Shown here in pieces: positions 1 through 8,602 of a DNA stretch of 52,382 nt. The DNA comes from Flavobacteriaceae bacterium UBA7302 (lineage in GTDB: Bacteria > Bacteroidota > Bacteroidia > Flavobacteriales > Flavobacteriaceae), in assembly GCA_002471825.1 (NCBI GenBank), contig DKQS01000010.1, positions 1 to 52,382 on the forward strand. Reading direction: 5' to 3'. The notes beneath the pieces are model-generated. The model was not told the origin of the DNA. It saw only the letters and a list, made by a program, of their open reading frames with translations, and made no database searches. Numbering within the stretch: position 1 is the stretch's first letter; the number at the start of each line of letters is the position of its first letter. Position numbers and translations under genes: made by a program.

Positions 1-192
1 AATAACTTTTATCGAAAAAAAATCACTTTTTTTTCTCCCAAAAAAGACCCTAAAAAATACCCCCTTGAAAACTAGCATTTTAAGCTTTCAAACACCTTGA
101 AAAAAAATTTCACCACCCCTCTAATTATTGTCAAAAAATAGATTGCTCAAAAATCCATTTCTAATATCTTTGCACTTCGAAAGAACAAAAAG
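1..192. other. AT-rich leader upstream of thrS, no gene seen
   Basis: Gene-free AT-rich stretch with long A and T runs. No convincing ORF, RNA gene or hairpin is visible. Its right end holds the probable thrS promoter, described separately. Confidence 0.6.
143..172 (+). promoter_or_regulatory. Probable thrS promoter, Bacteroidota type
   Basis: TTG at 143-145, then 19 bases, then TATCTTTG at 165-172. This matches the Bacteroidota primary-sigma pattern TTG-N19-21-TAnnTTTG, and it is one of only two places in the window where I found both boxes at the expected spacing. The thrS ATG lies 20 bases further on. The pattern match is seen directly; the transcription start is inferred. Confidence 0.6.
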
Positions 193-2133
193 ATGATCAA
201 CATTACATTCCCAGATGGTAACATCAAACAATTCGAAAGCAATAGTACTCCTATTGATATAGCGAAATCTATAAGTGAAGGACTAGCTCGAAATGTAATT
301 TCGGCTGACTTTAATGGTACAACCATTGAAACTTCCACCACAATTGATACCGACGGGAAACTCACCTTATATACATTTAATGACAAGGAAGGAAAGAAAG
401 CTTTTTGGCATTCTTCTGCCCACGTATTGGCAGATGCCATTACAAGCTTTTATCCAAATGCGAAATTGACTATTGGTCCCGCAATTGAAAACGGATTCTA
501 TTATGACATTGATTTTGGAGAAGAATCATTATCAGAAAAAGATTTCAAACGTATTGAAGATAAGTTCTTGGAAATTGCACGAGGAAAGCATGAGTTCAAA
601 ATGCGATCTGTTTCTAAGGCGGATGCTTTGGATTTCTATAAAAAGGAGAACAACGAGTTTAAAGTTGAACTGATTGAAAACTTAGTTGATGGTGATATTA
701 CTTTTTGTGATCACAGAAACTTTACCGATTTGTGCCGCGGCGGACACGTTCCGAATACGGGAATCATCAAAGCGGTTAAAATCATGAATACAGCCGGAGC
801 CTATTGGCGAGGTGATGAAAAGAACAAACAGCTTACACGTGTTTATGGCATATCGTTTCCAAAGCAAAAAATGCTGAAAGAATATCTTGACCTATTAGAA
901 GAAGCGAAGAAAAGAGATCACCGTAAACTGGGTAAAGAATTAGAGTTGTTTACTTTTTCTCAAAAAGTTGGTCAGGGACTTCCACTATGGTTGCCGAAAG
1001 GTGCTGCTTTGAGAGGGCGTTTGGAAAACTTCTTAAAGGATGCCCAAAAGAAGGCCGGATATGAAATGGTAATGACACCTCATATTGGTCAAAAAGAATT
1101 ATATGTTACTTCAGGTCATTATGCCAAATATGGAGAGGACAGTTTTCAACCAATCCACACACCAAAGGAAGACGAAGAGTTCTTATTAAAACCTATGAAC
1201 TGTCCGCATCACTGTGAAGTTTATAATTTCAAACCCCATTCTTACAAAGACCTACCGAAAAGATTCGCTGAATTTGGCACCGTATATAGATACGAACAAA
1301 GTGGTGAGTTGCATGGATTGACAAGAGTTCGTGGATTTACACAAGATGATGCGCACATTTTCTGCACACCTGATCAATTGGATTCAGAGTTTAAAAATGT
1401 GATTGACTTGTCCTTATATGTATTGCGTTCTCTTGGATTGAATGATTTCAAGGCGCAAGTATCCGTTCGTGATCCAGAGAATCCCGATAAATATATAGGT
1501 GAAGTTGAAAATTGGGAGAAAGCAGAACAAGCCATTATCAATGCAGCCAAGGACAAAGGATTGGATTTTGTCATTGAAGAAGGAGAGGCAGCGTTTTACG
1601 GTCCTAAATTAGACTTTATGGTGCGTGATGCCCTCGGACGAAATTGGCAGTTAGGTACCATTCAAGTGGATTACAATTTGCCAGAGCGTTTTGATCTAAC
1701 CTATAAAGGCTCTGATAATGAATCACATAGACCGGTAATGATCCATAGAGCGCCATTTGGAAGTATGGAACGATTTGTAGCTGTTTTACTTGAGCATACC
1801 GGCGGAAACTTCCCACTTTGGTTGACTCCAGAACAAGCTATCATCCTGCCAATCAGTGAGAAATATCAAAAATATGCTGAAAAAGTTTTAGAATCGCTGG
1901 AAAATTCCGAAATTCGCGCCCTCATTGACGATAGGTCTGAAAAGACGGGTCGGAAGATTCGAGACGCTGAAGTTCAGAAGATTCCGTTTATGATTATCGT
2001 AGGTGAAAAAGAAGAAAATGAAGGAACTGTTTCCATCAGAAAACATGGTCAAGGAGATTTAGGTACTTTTTCTTTGGAAGAATTTGTATCTTTAGTTCAA
2101 GAAGAAATAAATAAAACATTACAAAAGTTTTAA
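193..2133 (+). CDS. thrS: Threonyl-tRNA synthetase
   Basis: Class II aminoacyl-tRNA synthetase (646 aa) charging tRNA-Thr in the cytoplasm. Domain order is typical: N-terminal TGS (about 1-62), the editing/SAD domain with a second HxxxH-like zinc site (about 65-240), the class II catalytic core, and an anticodon-binding domain from about 550. Predicted zinc ligands of the core are Cys337 (in MNCPHH), His388 (in QDDAHIF) and His518 (in MIHRAPFGS). Motif 2 (RVRGFTQDD) and motif 3 (GSMERFVAVLLEH) are intact. It is the first gene of thrS-infC-rpmI-rplT, the common bacterial order. The ATG at 193 gives a normal N terminus (MINITFPDG). Length is normal and nothing is broken. Confidence 0.98.
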   Translation: MINITFPDGNIKQFESNSTPIDIAKSISEGLARNVISADFNGTTIETSTTIDTDGKLTLYTFNDKEGKKAFWHSSAHVLADAITSFYPNAKLTIGPAIENGFYYDIDFGEESLSEKDFKRIEDKFLEIARGKHEFKMRSVSKADALDFYKKENNEFKVELIENLVDGDITFCDHRNFTDLCRGGHVPNTGIIKAVKIMNTAGAYWRGDEKNKQLTRVYGISFPKQKMLKEYLDLLEEAKKRDHRKLGKELELFTFSQKVGQGLPLWLPKGAALRGRLENFLKDAQKKAGYEMVMTPHIGQKELYVTSGHYAKYGEDSFQPIHTPKEDEEFLLKPMNCPHHCEVYNFKPHSYKDLPKRFAEFGTVYRYEQSGELHGLTRVRGFTQDDAHIFCTPDQLDSEFKNVIDLSLYVLRSLGLNDFKAQVSVRDPENPDKYIGEVENWEKAEQAIINAAKDKGLDFVIEEGEAAFYGPKLDFMVRDALGRNWQLGTIQVDYNLPERFDLTYKGSDNESHRPVMIHRAPFGSMERFVAVLLEHTGGNFPLWLTPEQAIILPISEKYQKYAEKVLESLENSEIRALIDDRSEKTGRKIRDAEVQKIPFMIIVGEKEENEGTVSIRKHGQGDLGTFSLEEFVSLVQEEINKTLQKF

Positions 2134-2168
2134 AAAAATAAAATAAGTTTAATTAAAACCAGAAAGCC

Positions 2169-2729
2169 ATAGCAATACGTAGAAGAAGAACCAGAAGACC
2201 TGGGAGAGTAATTAAAGAGAATCCACACAGAATTAATGAGTTCATCAAGTATGTGGATGAAGTACGCCTGGTAGGCGACAACGTTGAAGTTGGAATATAC
2301 CCTCTAGCCAAGGCAAAACAAATCGCGTCAGAATTAGAATTAGATTTGGTTGAGATTTCGCCAAAAGCAAAACCACCCGTTTGTAAAATTATTGATTACA
2401 AGAAGTTTCTTTACGAACAGAAGAAAAGGGAAAAAGCTTTAAAGGCAAAAGCTACCAAAGTAACCATCAAGGAAATTCGATTCGGACCACAAACCGATGA
2501 GCATGATTATGAGTTTAAGAAAAAACATGCCATCAAGTTCTTACAAGACGGAGCAAAGCTAAAGGCTTTTGTGTTTTTTAAAGGAAGGTCAATTATATTC
2601 AAAGAACAAGGACACATTTTATTGCTAAAATTAGCACAGGACCTTGAAGAATATGGAAAGGTTGAACAACTTCCGAAATTAGAAGGAAAGCGAATGATTA
2701 TGTTCATTGCTCCAAAGAAAGTCAAGTAA
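2169..2729 (+). CDS. infC: Translation initiation factor IF-3, non-AUG start
   Basis: IF-3 binds the 30S subunit, prevents premature subunit joining and discriminates against non-canonical start codons. The C-terminal core is plain (KAKPPVCKIIDYKKF, KEIRFGPQTDEHDY, FVFFKGRSI, LEGKRMIMFIAPKK). The first GTG, at 2253, would cut into the N-terminal domain and lose the conserved HRINEFI segment. The frame is open upstream to a TAA at 2154-2156, and the only codons that give the expected basic N terminus (AIRRRRTRRPGRV) are ATA at 2169 or 2175. I choose ATA 2169, giving 186 aa, close to other family members. A rare start codon is a known device for IF-3 autoregulation (AUU in E. coli). The exact start is inferred; the product is secure. 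Confidence 0.93.
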   Translation: MAIRRRRTRRPGRVIKENPHRINEFIKYVDEVRLVGDNVEVGIYPLAKAKQIASELELDLVEISPKAKPPVCKIIDYKKFLYEQKKREKALKAKATKVTIKEIRFGPQTDEHDYEFKKKHAIKFLQDGAKLKAFVFFKGRSIIFKEQGHILLLKLAQDLEEYGKVEQLPKLEGKRMIMFIAPKKVK

Positions 2730-2762
2730 TAAAAGTAACAAGCAAGATAAAACAGAGAACTA

Positions 2763-2960
2763 ATGCCGAAATTAAAAACAAAATCTAGTGCCAAGAAACG
2801 ATTTAAAGTGACTGGCTCTGGAAAAATTAAAAGAAAGCATGCGTTTAAGAGTCATATTTTGACAAAAAAATCTAAAAAACGCAAATTGAAGTTGACGCAT
2901 CACACACTTGTTCACAAGTCTGATGAAGCCAACATCAAACAACAACTAAATTTAAAATAA
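2763..2960 (+). CDS. rpmI: Large ribosomal subunit protein bL35
   Basis: Basic 65-residue protein beginning MPKLKTKSSAKKRF, the bL35 signature, with the Lys/Arg-rich body (KIKRKHAFKSHILTKKSKKRK) expected of this 50S protein. It lies 33 bases after infC and 90 bases before rplT, the classical infC-rpmI-rplT order. The rpmI-rplT gap has a short possible stem (TAGGC near 2996 with GCCTA near 3028), but I cannot tell whether it is an L20 control site. Confidence 0.97.
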   Translation: MPKLKTKSSAKKRFKVTGSGKIKRKHAFKSHILTKKSKKRKLKLTHHTLVHKSDEANIKQQLNLK

Positions 2961-3050
2961 TTTAGTTCAGGGAATTAATTAATAACCATGGAGTTAGGCC
3001 CAAAAGATTCAAAATAACAAACGAACGCCTACTACAAAAAAATTAAAATT

Positions 3051-3395
3051 ATGCCAAGATCAGTAAATTCAGTAGCTTCAAGAAACAGAAGAAAAAAGAT
3101 ATTGAAGCAAGCCAAAGGTTACTTTGGACGTAGAAAAAACGTTTACACGGTAGCAAAAAATGCTGTTGAAAAAGGTATGCTTTATGCATACAGAGATAGA
3201 AAAAACAAAAAGAGAAACTTTCGTTCTTTGTGGATTGTACGTATTAACGCTGCAGCAAGATTACACGGAATGTCTTACTCGCAATTCATGGGTAAATTAA
3301 AGGCGAATCAAATCGAATTGAACCGTAAAGTTCTTGCCGATTTAGCTGTAAATAACCCAGATGCGTTTAAAGCTGTAGTCGAAAAAATAAAATAA
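3051..3395 (+). CDS. rplT: Large ribosomal subunit protein bL20
   Basis: 114-residue bL20, needed early in 50S assembly. The N-terminal basic arm (MPRSVNSVASRNRRKKILK) and the YGRRKN-type motif (here YFGRRKNVYTVAKNAVEKG) are present, followed by the globular part (IVRINAAARLHGMSYSQFM). Last gene of the translation operon; a strong intrinsic terminator follows at once. In many bacteria bL20 represses its own operon by binding leader mRNA; that is family knowledge, not shown here. Confidence 0.97.
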   Translation: MPRSVNSVASRNRRKKILKQAKGYFGRRKNVYTVAKNAVEKGMLYAYRDRKNKKRNFRSLWIVRINAAARLHGMSYSQFMGKLKANQIELNRKVLADLAVNNPDAFKAVVEKIK

Positions 3396-3418
3396 GTTAA
3401 ATCAACTTGCTTGTATAG

Positions 3419-3450
3419 AAAAACCTAAACATTTCGTTTAGGTTTTTTTT
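3419..3450 (+). terminator. Intrinsic terminator after rplT
   Basis: AAACCTAAAC, loop ATTTC, GTTTAGGTTT, then a T run to 3450: a 10-bp stem with a U tract, 25 bases after the rplT stop. It closes the thrS-infC-rpmI-rplT operon. Confidence 0.88.
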
Positions 3451-3465
3451 ATACTTTTACATGAA

Positions 3466-4062
3466 ATGCAACCAATAATGAGACACTATTTTAGAACCCT
3501 AATTGTAAGTATTTTGATGCTTACTGTGACCCATGCATACGCACAGGATGATTCAGTACAAACCATTGCGAATCAGTTTGATAAAATCTACAGAACCTCA
3601 AGTACTTATCAAGATTATAAAGTAATCAGCAAGGACAAATATGCTGCTCTAAAAGCTAGTGTTTTGGACTCTATAAAAACCTACACCAAAGTTCTAAAAG
3701 AGAAAGAGGAATCCATTGCCTCCAAGACCAAGGCAATTGAGGGCTTAAAAAAAGACTTAAAGACTACCAATGACAAGCTCAGCGAAGCCATCTCTAAAGA
3801 GAATAGTTTTTCAGTTGCTGGGATGGAAATAGACAAAGGTACTTACAACCTTATCGTTTGGGTTTTAATGGCTATTCTTTTAGGAGGTTTGATTTATTTC
3901 ATTTACCAGTTTTCAAATAGTAACATTGTTACTAAAAATGCATTGAGAAGTCTTGAAGAAGTTGAAAAAGAGTTCGATACCCATCGCAAAAAAACCTTAG
4001 AGCGAGAGCAAAAGCTGCGAAGACAGCTTCATGACGAAATCAACAAAAATCGGAATAGTTAA
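3466..4062 (+). CDS. Exported single-helix coiled-coil protein, unknown function
   Basis: A 198-residue protein with an N-terminal signal peptide (hydrophobic run ending in HAYAQ), a Lys/Glu-rich coiled coil (about 65-125), one transmembrane helix (about 132-150, YNLIVWVLMAILLGGLIYFI) and a charged cytoplasmic tail rich in Glu/Arg (RKKTLEREQKLRRQLHDEI). This matches a Bacteroidota family often labelled 'tRNA (guanine-N1)-methyltransferase' in databases. Nothing here resembles a TrmD knot fold or SAM site, so I judge that label wrong for this protein. Start is ATG 3466 or ATG 3478; the latter gives a cleaner signal peptide (MRHYFRTL). A TACTTTTA box lies at 3452-3459. The gene is followed by a 98-base gap before the glycogen operon. 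Confidence 0.8.
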   Translation: MQPIMRHYFRTLIVSILMLTVTHAYAQDDSVQTIANQFDKIYRTSSTYQDYKVISKDKYAALKASVLDSIKTYTKVLKEKEESIASKTKAIEGLKKDLKTTNDKLSEAISKENSFSVAGMEIDKGTYNLIVWVLMAILLGGLIYFIYQFSNSNIVTKNALRSLEEVEKEFDTHRKKTLEREQKLRRQLHDEINKNRNS

Positions 4063-4160
4063 CCTCCGCTTAATATCTATTTCACATCGATGCACTAATC
4101 TTGCATTTTGGGTTGAAAGATTTCATTTTCATCCGTATATTATAGCAGAAAACAAATACT

Positions 4161-5366
4161 ATGAAAGCACTTTTTTACACCAGAGAATATCCTCCTTACG
4201 TTTATGGAGGTGCTGGAGTGCATGTGGAATATCTCGCAAAAGAATTATCGAAACTCATTGATGTTGATGTACGATGTTTCGGTGACCAACAACAATCCGA
4301 GGAAAGCCTAACTGTTCAGGGATTCCCCTTCGATAACGCCATATTTGATCAAGCTGATGGTCAATTAAAATCCGTTTTTAAAACCCTCAGCACCTGCATT
4401 CATATGAATGCAAAAAAGGTGGATGCCGATGTCGTGCATTGCCACACTTGGTATGCTCAATTTGCAGGGATTGTGACCAAATTGTGTTACGGAATTCCTT
4501 TGGTGATTACTACGCATTCCTTAGAGCCCTTGCGCCCTTGGAAAAGAGAACAATTAGGACTCGGATACGAAGCTTCTTCTTGGGTTGAAAAAACAGCGAT
4601 TGAAATGGCCGATGCCATCATTGCAGTTTCCGAAGAAACCAAAGTAGATGTGATGAATCATTTTGATGTGGATGCTGACAAGGTAAAAGTAATTTATAAT
4701 GGAATCGACTTGAAAGAATACCAAGTTACTTCCAGTACATCGACACTTGAAGAATACGGAATTGACCAGAGCAAACCCATCCTACTGTTTGTAGGAAGAA
4801 TAACACGGCAAAAAGGAATCATTCATTTGGTAAATGCCATCAAATACATGAATGAAGATATTCAGATTGTACTTTGTGCTGGAGCGCCAGATACTCCTGA
4901 AATTGCGGAGGAAATGAAACAAAGTGTTGCCGAGGCCAAAAAGCATCGAGACAATATTTTCTGGATTGAGAAAATGCTAAGCAAACCTGAAATCATTCAA
5001 TTGTATTCGCATGCAGATGTGTTTTGTTGCCCTTCTATTTACGAACCATTCGGAATCATCAATGTAGAAGCCATGGCTTGCAAAACGGCTGTTGTTGCCA
5101 GCGCGGTGGGAGGCATCAAAGAAGTTGTTGTAGATGGGGAAACCGGAATTTTAGTTCCTGTGACTCAGCAAACCCAAGCTCCTTTTGAACCTGTAGATCC
5201 TGATAAGTTTGCCAAAGACTTGGCAGCAGGAGTGAACAAAGTGATTGAAAATCCTGAAATGAAAGAACGCATGGCTCTTGCAGGAAGAAAAAGAGCTGAA
5301 GAAAAATTTGATTGGGTAGCCATTGCAAAAGAGGTATCCAATTTATACGAATCATTAAAAAAATAA
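4161..5366 (+). CDS. glgA: GT4-type glycogen synthase / probable maltose-1-phosphate synthase
   Basis: A 401-residue GT-B glycosyltransferase of family GT4, with the start MKALFYTREYPPYVYGGAGVH and the nucleotide-sugar region (PSIYEPFGIINVEAMAC, an E-x7-E motif). This is the short 'corynebacterial-type' GlgA group, not classical GT5 GlgA. The group includes actinobacterial GlgM, which joins ADP-glucose and glucose-1-phosphate into maltose-1-phosphate. Because the next genes are glgC, glgE, a maltokinase and glgB, a GlgM-like role feeding GlgE is the best reading. Which acceptor this enzyme uses cannot be decided from sequence. It is the first gene of a tightly spaced operon (6 bases to glgC). 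A weak TAATCTTG box sits at 4096-4103. Confidence 0.92.
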   Translation: MKALFYTREYPPYVYGGAGVHVEYLAKELSKLIDVDVRCFGDQQQSEESLTVQGFPFDNAIFDQADGQLKSVFKTLSTCIHMNAKKVDADVVHCHTWYAQFAGIVTKLCYGIPLVITTHSLEPLRPWKREQLGLGYEASSWVEKTAIEMADAIIAVSEETKVDVMNHFDVDADKVKVIYNGIDLKEYQVTSSTSTLEEYGIDQSKPILLFVGRITRQKGIIHLVNAIKYMNEDIQIVLCAGAPDTPEIAEEMKQSVAEAKKHRDNIFWIEKMLSKPEIIQLYSHADVFCCPSIYEPFGIINVEAMACKTAVVASAVGGIKEVVVDGETGILVPVTQQTQAPFEPVDPDKFAKDLAAGVNKVIENPEMKERMALAGRKRAEEKFDWVAIAKEVSNLYESLKK

Positions 5367-5372
5367 AATTCT

Positions 5373-6644
5373 ATGTATAACGACAGAGTACTGAGTATCA
5401 TTCTTGGTGGAGGCCGAGGATCTCGCTTGTATCCGCTTACGGAAAACCGATCAAAACCAGCTGTACCAATCGCTGGTAAATATCGATTGGTAGACATTCC
5501 TATTTCCAATTGTATCAATTCGAACTTGAAGCGAATGTACGTGTTGACTCAATTCAACTCTGCATCTTTGAACAGACATATTAAAAATACGTTTCACTTT
5601 AGTTTCTTCAGCACCTCGTTCGTGGATGTTTTAGCTGCCGAACAGACGGCCGAAAGTGATCAGTGGTTCCAAGGAACTGCCGATGCAGTGAGACAGAGCA
5701 TGCATCATTTTTTACAAAATAGCTTTGATTATGCTTTAATTCTTTCTGGTGATCAATTGTATCATATGGATTTCAACGAACTCATTGAAGCCCACGAAAA
5801 AAGTGGTGCGGAGATTTCGGTTGCTACCTATCCCGTTAGTGCAAAAGATGCCACGGCATTCGGTATTATGAAAACCGATAGCTCTAATAAAATTACTTCT
5901 TTTATCGAAAAGCCAAGTAGCGATTTGCTAGGAGATTGGGGATCGGAAGTGAGTGATGAAATGAAATCCCAAGGAAGACACTATTTAGCCTCGATGGGTA
6001 TCTATGTTTTCAATAGAGATTTATTGATTCGTTTGATGGAAGATGAAAACATGATTGATTTCGGAAAAGACATCATACCACAATCCATCGCCAAAGGAAA
6101 AACCTACAGTTATCAATTTGAAGGTTATTGGACCGATATCGGAACTATCGACGCCTTCTTTGAAGCAAATATTGGGTTGGCCGATGACATTCCTCAATTT
6201 AATTTATTTGATCAATCACAACGGGTTTACACAAGAGCTCGAATGCTTCCAACCTCGAAGATTTCGGGAACCATCTTAAATAAAGCGGTTATTGCTGATG
6301 GATGTATCATCAATGCTCAAAAGGTGGAACAATCCGTCATCGGAATTCGGTCAAGAATCGGAGCAAATTCGATTATAAAAAATACCTACATGATGGGAAG
6401 CGATTATTATGAAAGTCTAGAACAGATCCAATCTAGTGAAAGTTTCACGCCAATGGGTGTTGGTGAAAATTGCAACCTTGACTATTGTATTATCGATAAG
6501 AACGCACGAGTTGGTAATAATGTGACCATCAAAGGTGGTTCACATCTAGAAGATTTTGAAACGGAATTATACATGATTCGCGATGGTGTTGTCGTGGTAA
6601 AGAAAGACAAAACAATTGCCGACGGAACTGTAATTGGTTCGTAA
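5373..6644 (+). CDS. glgC: Glucose-1-phosphate adenylyltransferase
   Basis: Makes ADP-glucose from ATP and glucose-1-phosphate, the committed step of bacterial glycogen synthesis. The 423-residue protein has the nucleotidyltransferase signature (LGGGRGSRLYPLTENRSKPA), the regulatory/substrate stretch (GKYRLVDIPISNCINS), FQGTADAVRQ, LSGDQLYHMDF and the sugar-phosphate loop (IEKP). A C-terminal left-handed beta-helix with hexapeptide-like repeats (about 290-420) follows. It sits between the synthase and glgE, with intergenic gaps of 6 and 19 bases, so the cluster produces and uses ADP-glucose together. Allosteric effectors cannot be read from the sequence. Confidence 0.96.
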   Translation: MYNDRVLSIILGGGRGSRLYPLTENRSKPAVPIAGKYRLVDIPISNCINSNLKRMYVLTQFNSASLNRHIKNTFHFSFFSTSFVDVLAAEQTAESDQWFQGTADAVRQSMHHFLQNSFDYALILSGDQLYHMDFNELIEAHEKSGAEISVATYPVSAKDATAFGIMKTDSSNKITSFIEKPSSDLLGDWGSEVSDEMKSQGRHYLASMGIYVFNRDLLIRLMEDENMIDFGKDIIPQSIAKGKTYSYQFEGYWTDIGTIDAFFEANIGLADDIPQFNLFDQSQRVYTRARMLPTSKISGTILNKAVIADGCIINAQKVEQSVIGIRSRIGANSIIKNTYMMGSDYYESLEQIQSSESFTPMGVGENCNLDYCIIDKNARVGNNVTIKGGSHLEDFETELYMIRDGVVVVKKDKTIADGTVIGS

Positions 6645-6663
6645 TTATAACTCAGAAAGAAAA

Positions 6664-8601
6664 ATGCAAAAGCAAACAAGAATAATCATTGAAAATGTAA
6701 AACCACAACTAAACGGTGGTCAAGTATTCATCAAACGTGTTGTTGACGAAATCGTACATGTAACTGCAGATGTGTTGGTAGATGGACACGATATCCTTCA
6801 AGCCGATTTGTTGTACAAACACGAAACAGAAAAAAGCTGGAAAAGCGTGCGAATGCAGCATGTCAATAATGACGAATACGCGGCGAGTTTTTCGGTTTCA
6901 AAACAAGGTTTTTATGATTATAAAATTGAAGGTTGGGTTGATTACGAACTCAATTGGCAGCATGGTATTGACCGAAAGATTGATGACAATCAACATGTAA
7001 AGTCGGAACTCCTAGAAGGTGCAGAATACATCAAACCGCTTATCAAAAAAGTAAATAACGATGATGCTGCTTATTTGAAATACTTGGTTGATATTTTCAC
7101 CAAAGACGAATCTTATACAGATGCCATTTGCGAATGCAAGAATGAGCGTTTGATTCGAATTTTCAAAGAGTTTCCACGAAAACACCTCAAGAACAAAACA
7201 CCAAATTTTCAAGTCTACGTAGATCGAAAAAAGGCTCGTTTCAGTACTTGGTATGAGTTTTTCCCAAGATCCTCTTCAGAGCAACCCGATACTCACGGGA
7301 CCTTTAAAGATTGTCATCGCTTGTTACCGAGAATTGCAGCCATGGGATTTGACACCTTATACTTCCCTCCCATCCATCCGATTGGAGAAGTCAACCGAAA
7401 AGGTAAAAACAATACCACCGAAGCGGTTGAAGGGGATTCCGGATCTGCTTGGGGAATCGGTTCAAAACATGGTGGTCACTCAGACATCCATCCAGAGCTA
7501 GGAACTTTGGAAGATTTTAAAGCATTGATAAAAGATGCCAAAGCTCAAGGCATTGAAATTGCTATGGATTATGCCCTTCAAGCGGCACCAGATCATCCTT
7601 GGGTAACGGATCATCCAGATTGGTTCAAATGGCGTCCAGACGGAACCGTTCAGTATGCTGAGAATCCGCCTAAAAAATACCAAGACATCCTTCCGATTTA
7701 TTGGGAAACCAAAGACTATAAGAACTTATGGCAAGAATGCTTGGACATTCTGTTGCATTGGATTGATGCTGGAATCACCATATTTAGAGTGGACAATCCG
7801 CATACCAAACCCTATTTATTTTGGAATTGGGTGATTGGCGAAGTCAAGAAAAATCACCCAGACATCATCTTCCTTTCAGAAGCCTTCACCAAACCAAAGG
7901 TGATGCAACAATTGGCAAAACAGGGGTTTACACAATCTTACACTTATTTCACTTGGAGAGATTCCAAGCACGAGCTGACAGAGTATGTAACCGAGTTAAC
8001 CCAAACTGATCAAAAGGAGTATATGAGACCAAACTTCTGGCCAAATACTCCGGATATCAATCCGTATCACCTTCAAGGTGCCAACGAGTCCAAATACCTA
8101 CAGCGTTACGCGCTTGCGGCTTCTTTGTGCTCCAATTTAGGAATCTACGGACCTGTTTTTGAACAAATGATTAACGAAGCGGTGCCTGGCAAAGAAGAGT
8201 ATTATATGTCAGAGAAGTTCCAGGTTTACCATTATGATTGGTTTAAGGAAAATAAACTCACTAAGTTGATTGCTACCATCAATGGTATTCGAAACGAACA
8301 TGAGTCCTATCAACAGACCAACAATATTAAGTTCTGTACAATAGAGAACGAAAACCTCATGGCATTTTACAAATGGAATGATGACAAATCGGATGAATCA
8401 TTGACCATTATCAGTTTGGATCCTTATTACAAGCAAACAGGCTTTGTTCAATTGCCGTTGCACGAATTGGGCATTCAGCCAGGTAAATCCATCGAAGTAC
8501 ATGACTTAATCACCAACAATAGCTATCATTGGAGTGATGAATGGAATTATGTGGAAATTCACCCAACACTTCCTTTCCATTTCTTCAAAATAAACAAGTA
8601 A
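6664..8601 (+). CDS. glgE: Alpha-1,4-glucan:maltose-1-phosphate maltosyltransferase
   Basis: GH13-family transferase that moves maltosyl units from maltose-1-phosphate onto alpha-1,4-glucan. The 645-residue protein has the GlgE-specific N-terminal beta domain (about 1-120) and insert helices (KYLVDIFTKDES), then the (beta/alpha)8 barrel with FPPIHPIGEVNRKGKNN, typical of GlgE. Predicted nucleophile is Asp377 (FRVDNPHTKP) and acid/base Glu406 (FLSEAFTKP). I place the start at ATG 6664; a TTG at 6634 would lie inside the end of glgC. It is one base upstream of the maltokinase ATG, so the two are probably translationally coupled. Confidence 0.94.
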   Translation: MQKQTRIIIENVKPQLNGGQVFIKRVVDEIVHVTADVLVDGHDILQADLLYKHETEKSWKSVRMQHVNNDEYAASFSVSKQGFYDYKIEGWVDYELNWQHGIDRKIDDNQHVKSELLEGAEYIKPLIKKVNNDDAAYLKYLVDIFTKDESYTDAICECKNERLIRIFKEFPRKHLKNKTPNFQVYVDRKKARFSTWYEFFPRSSSEQPDTHGTFKDCHRLLPRIAAMGFDTLYFPPIHPIGEVNRKGKNNTTEAVEGDSGSAWGIGSKHGGHSDIHPELGTLEDFKALIKDAKAQGIEIAMDYALQAAPDHPWVTDHPDWFKWRPDGTVQYAENPPKKYQDILPIYWETKDYKNLWQECLDILLHWIDAGITIFRVDNPHTKPYLFWNWVIGEVKKNHPDIIFLSEAFTKPKVMQQLAKQGFTQSYTYFTWRDSKHELTEYVTELTQTDQKEYMRPNFWPNTPDINPYHLQGANESKYLQRYALAASLCSNLGIYGPVFEQMINEAVPGKEEYYMSEKFQVYHYDWFKENKLTKLIATINGIRNEHESYQQTNNIKFCTIENENLMAFYKWNDDKSDESLTIISLDPYYKQTGFVQLPLHELGIQPGKSIEVHDLITNNSYHWSDEWNYVEIHPTLPFHFFKINK

Positions 8602-8602
8602 T

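Noticed and set aside
2985..3035. Possible L20 control stem (TAGGC/GCCTA) before rplT
   Set aside because: Only five base pairs and long loop; could be chance in AT-rich DNA. Would need conservation evidence.
6634..6663. TTG start extending glgE into the end of glgC
   Set aside because: It adds ten residues with no family match, while ATG 6664 gives the normal GlgE N terminus.
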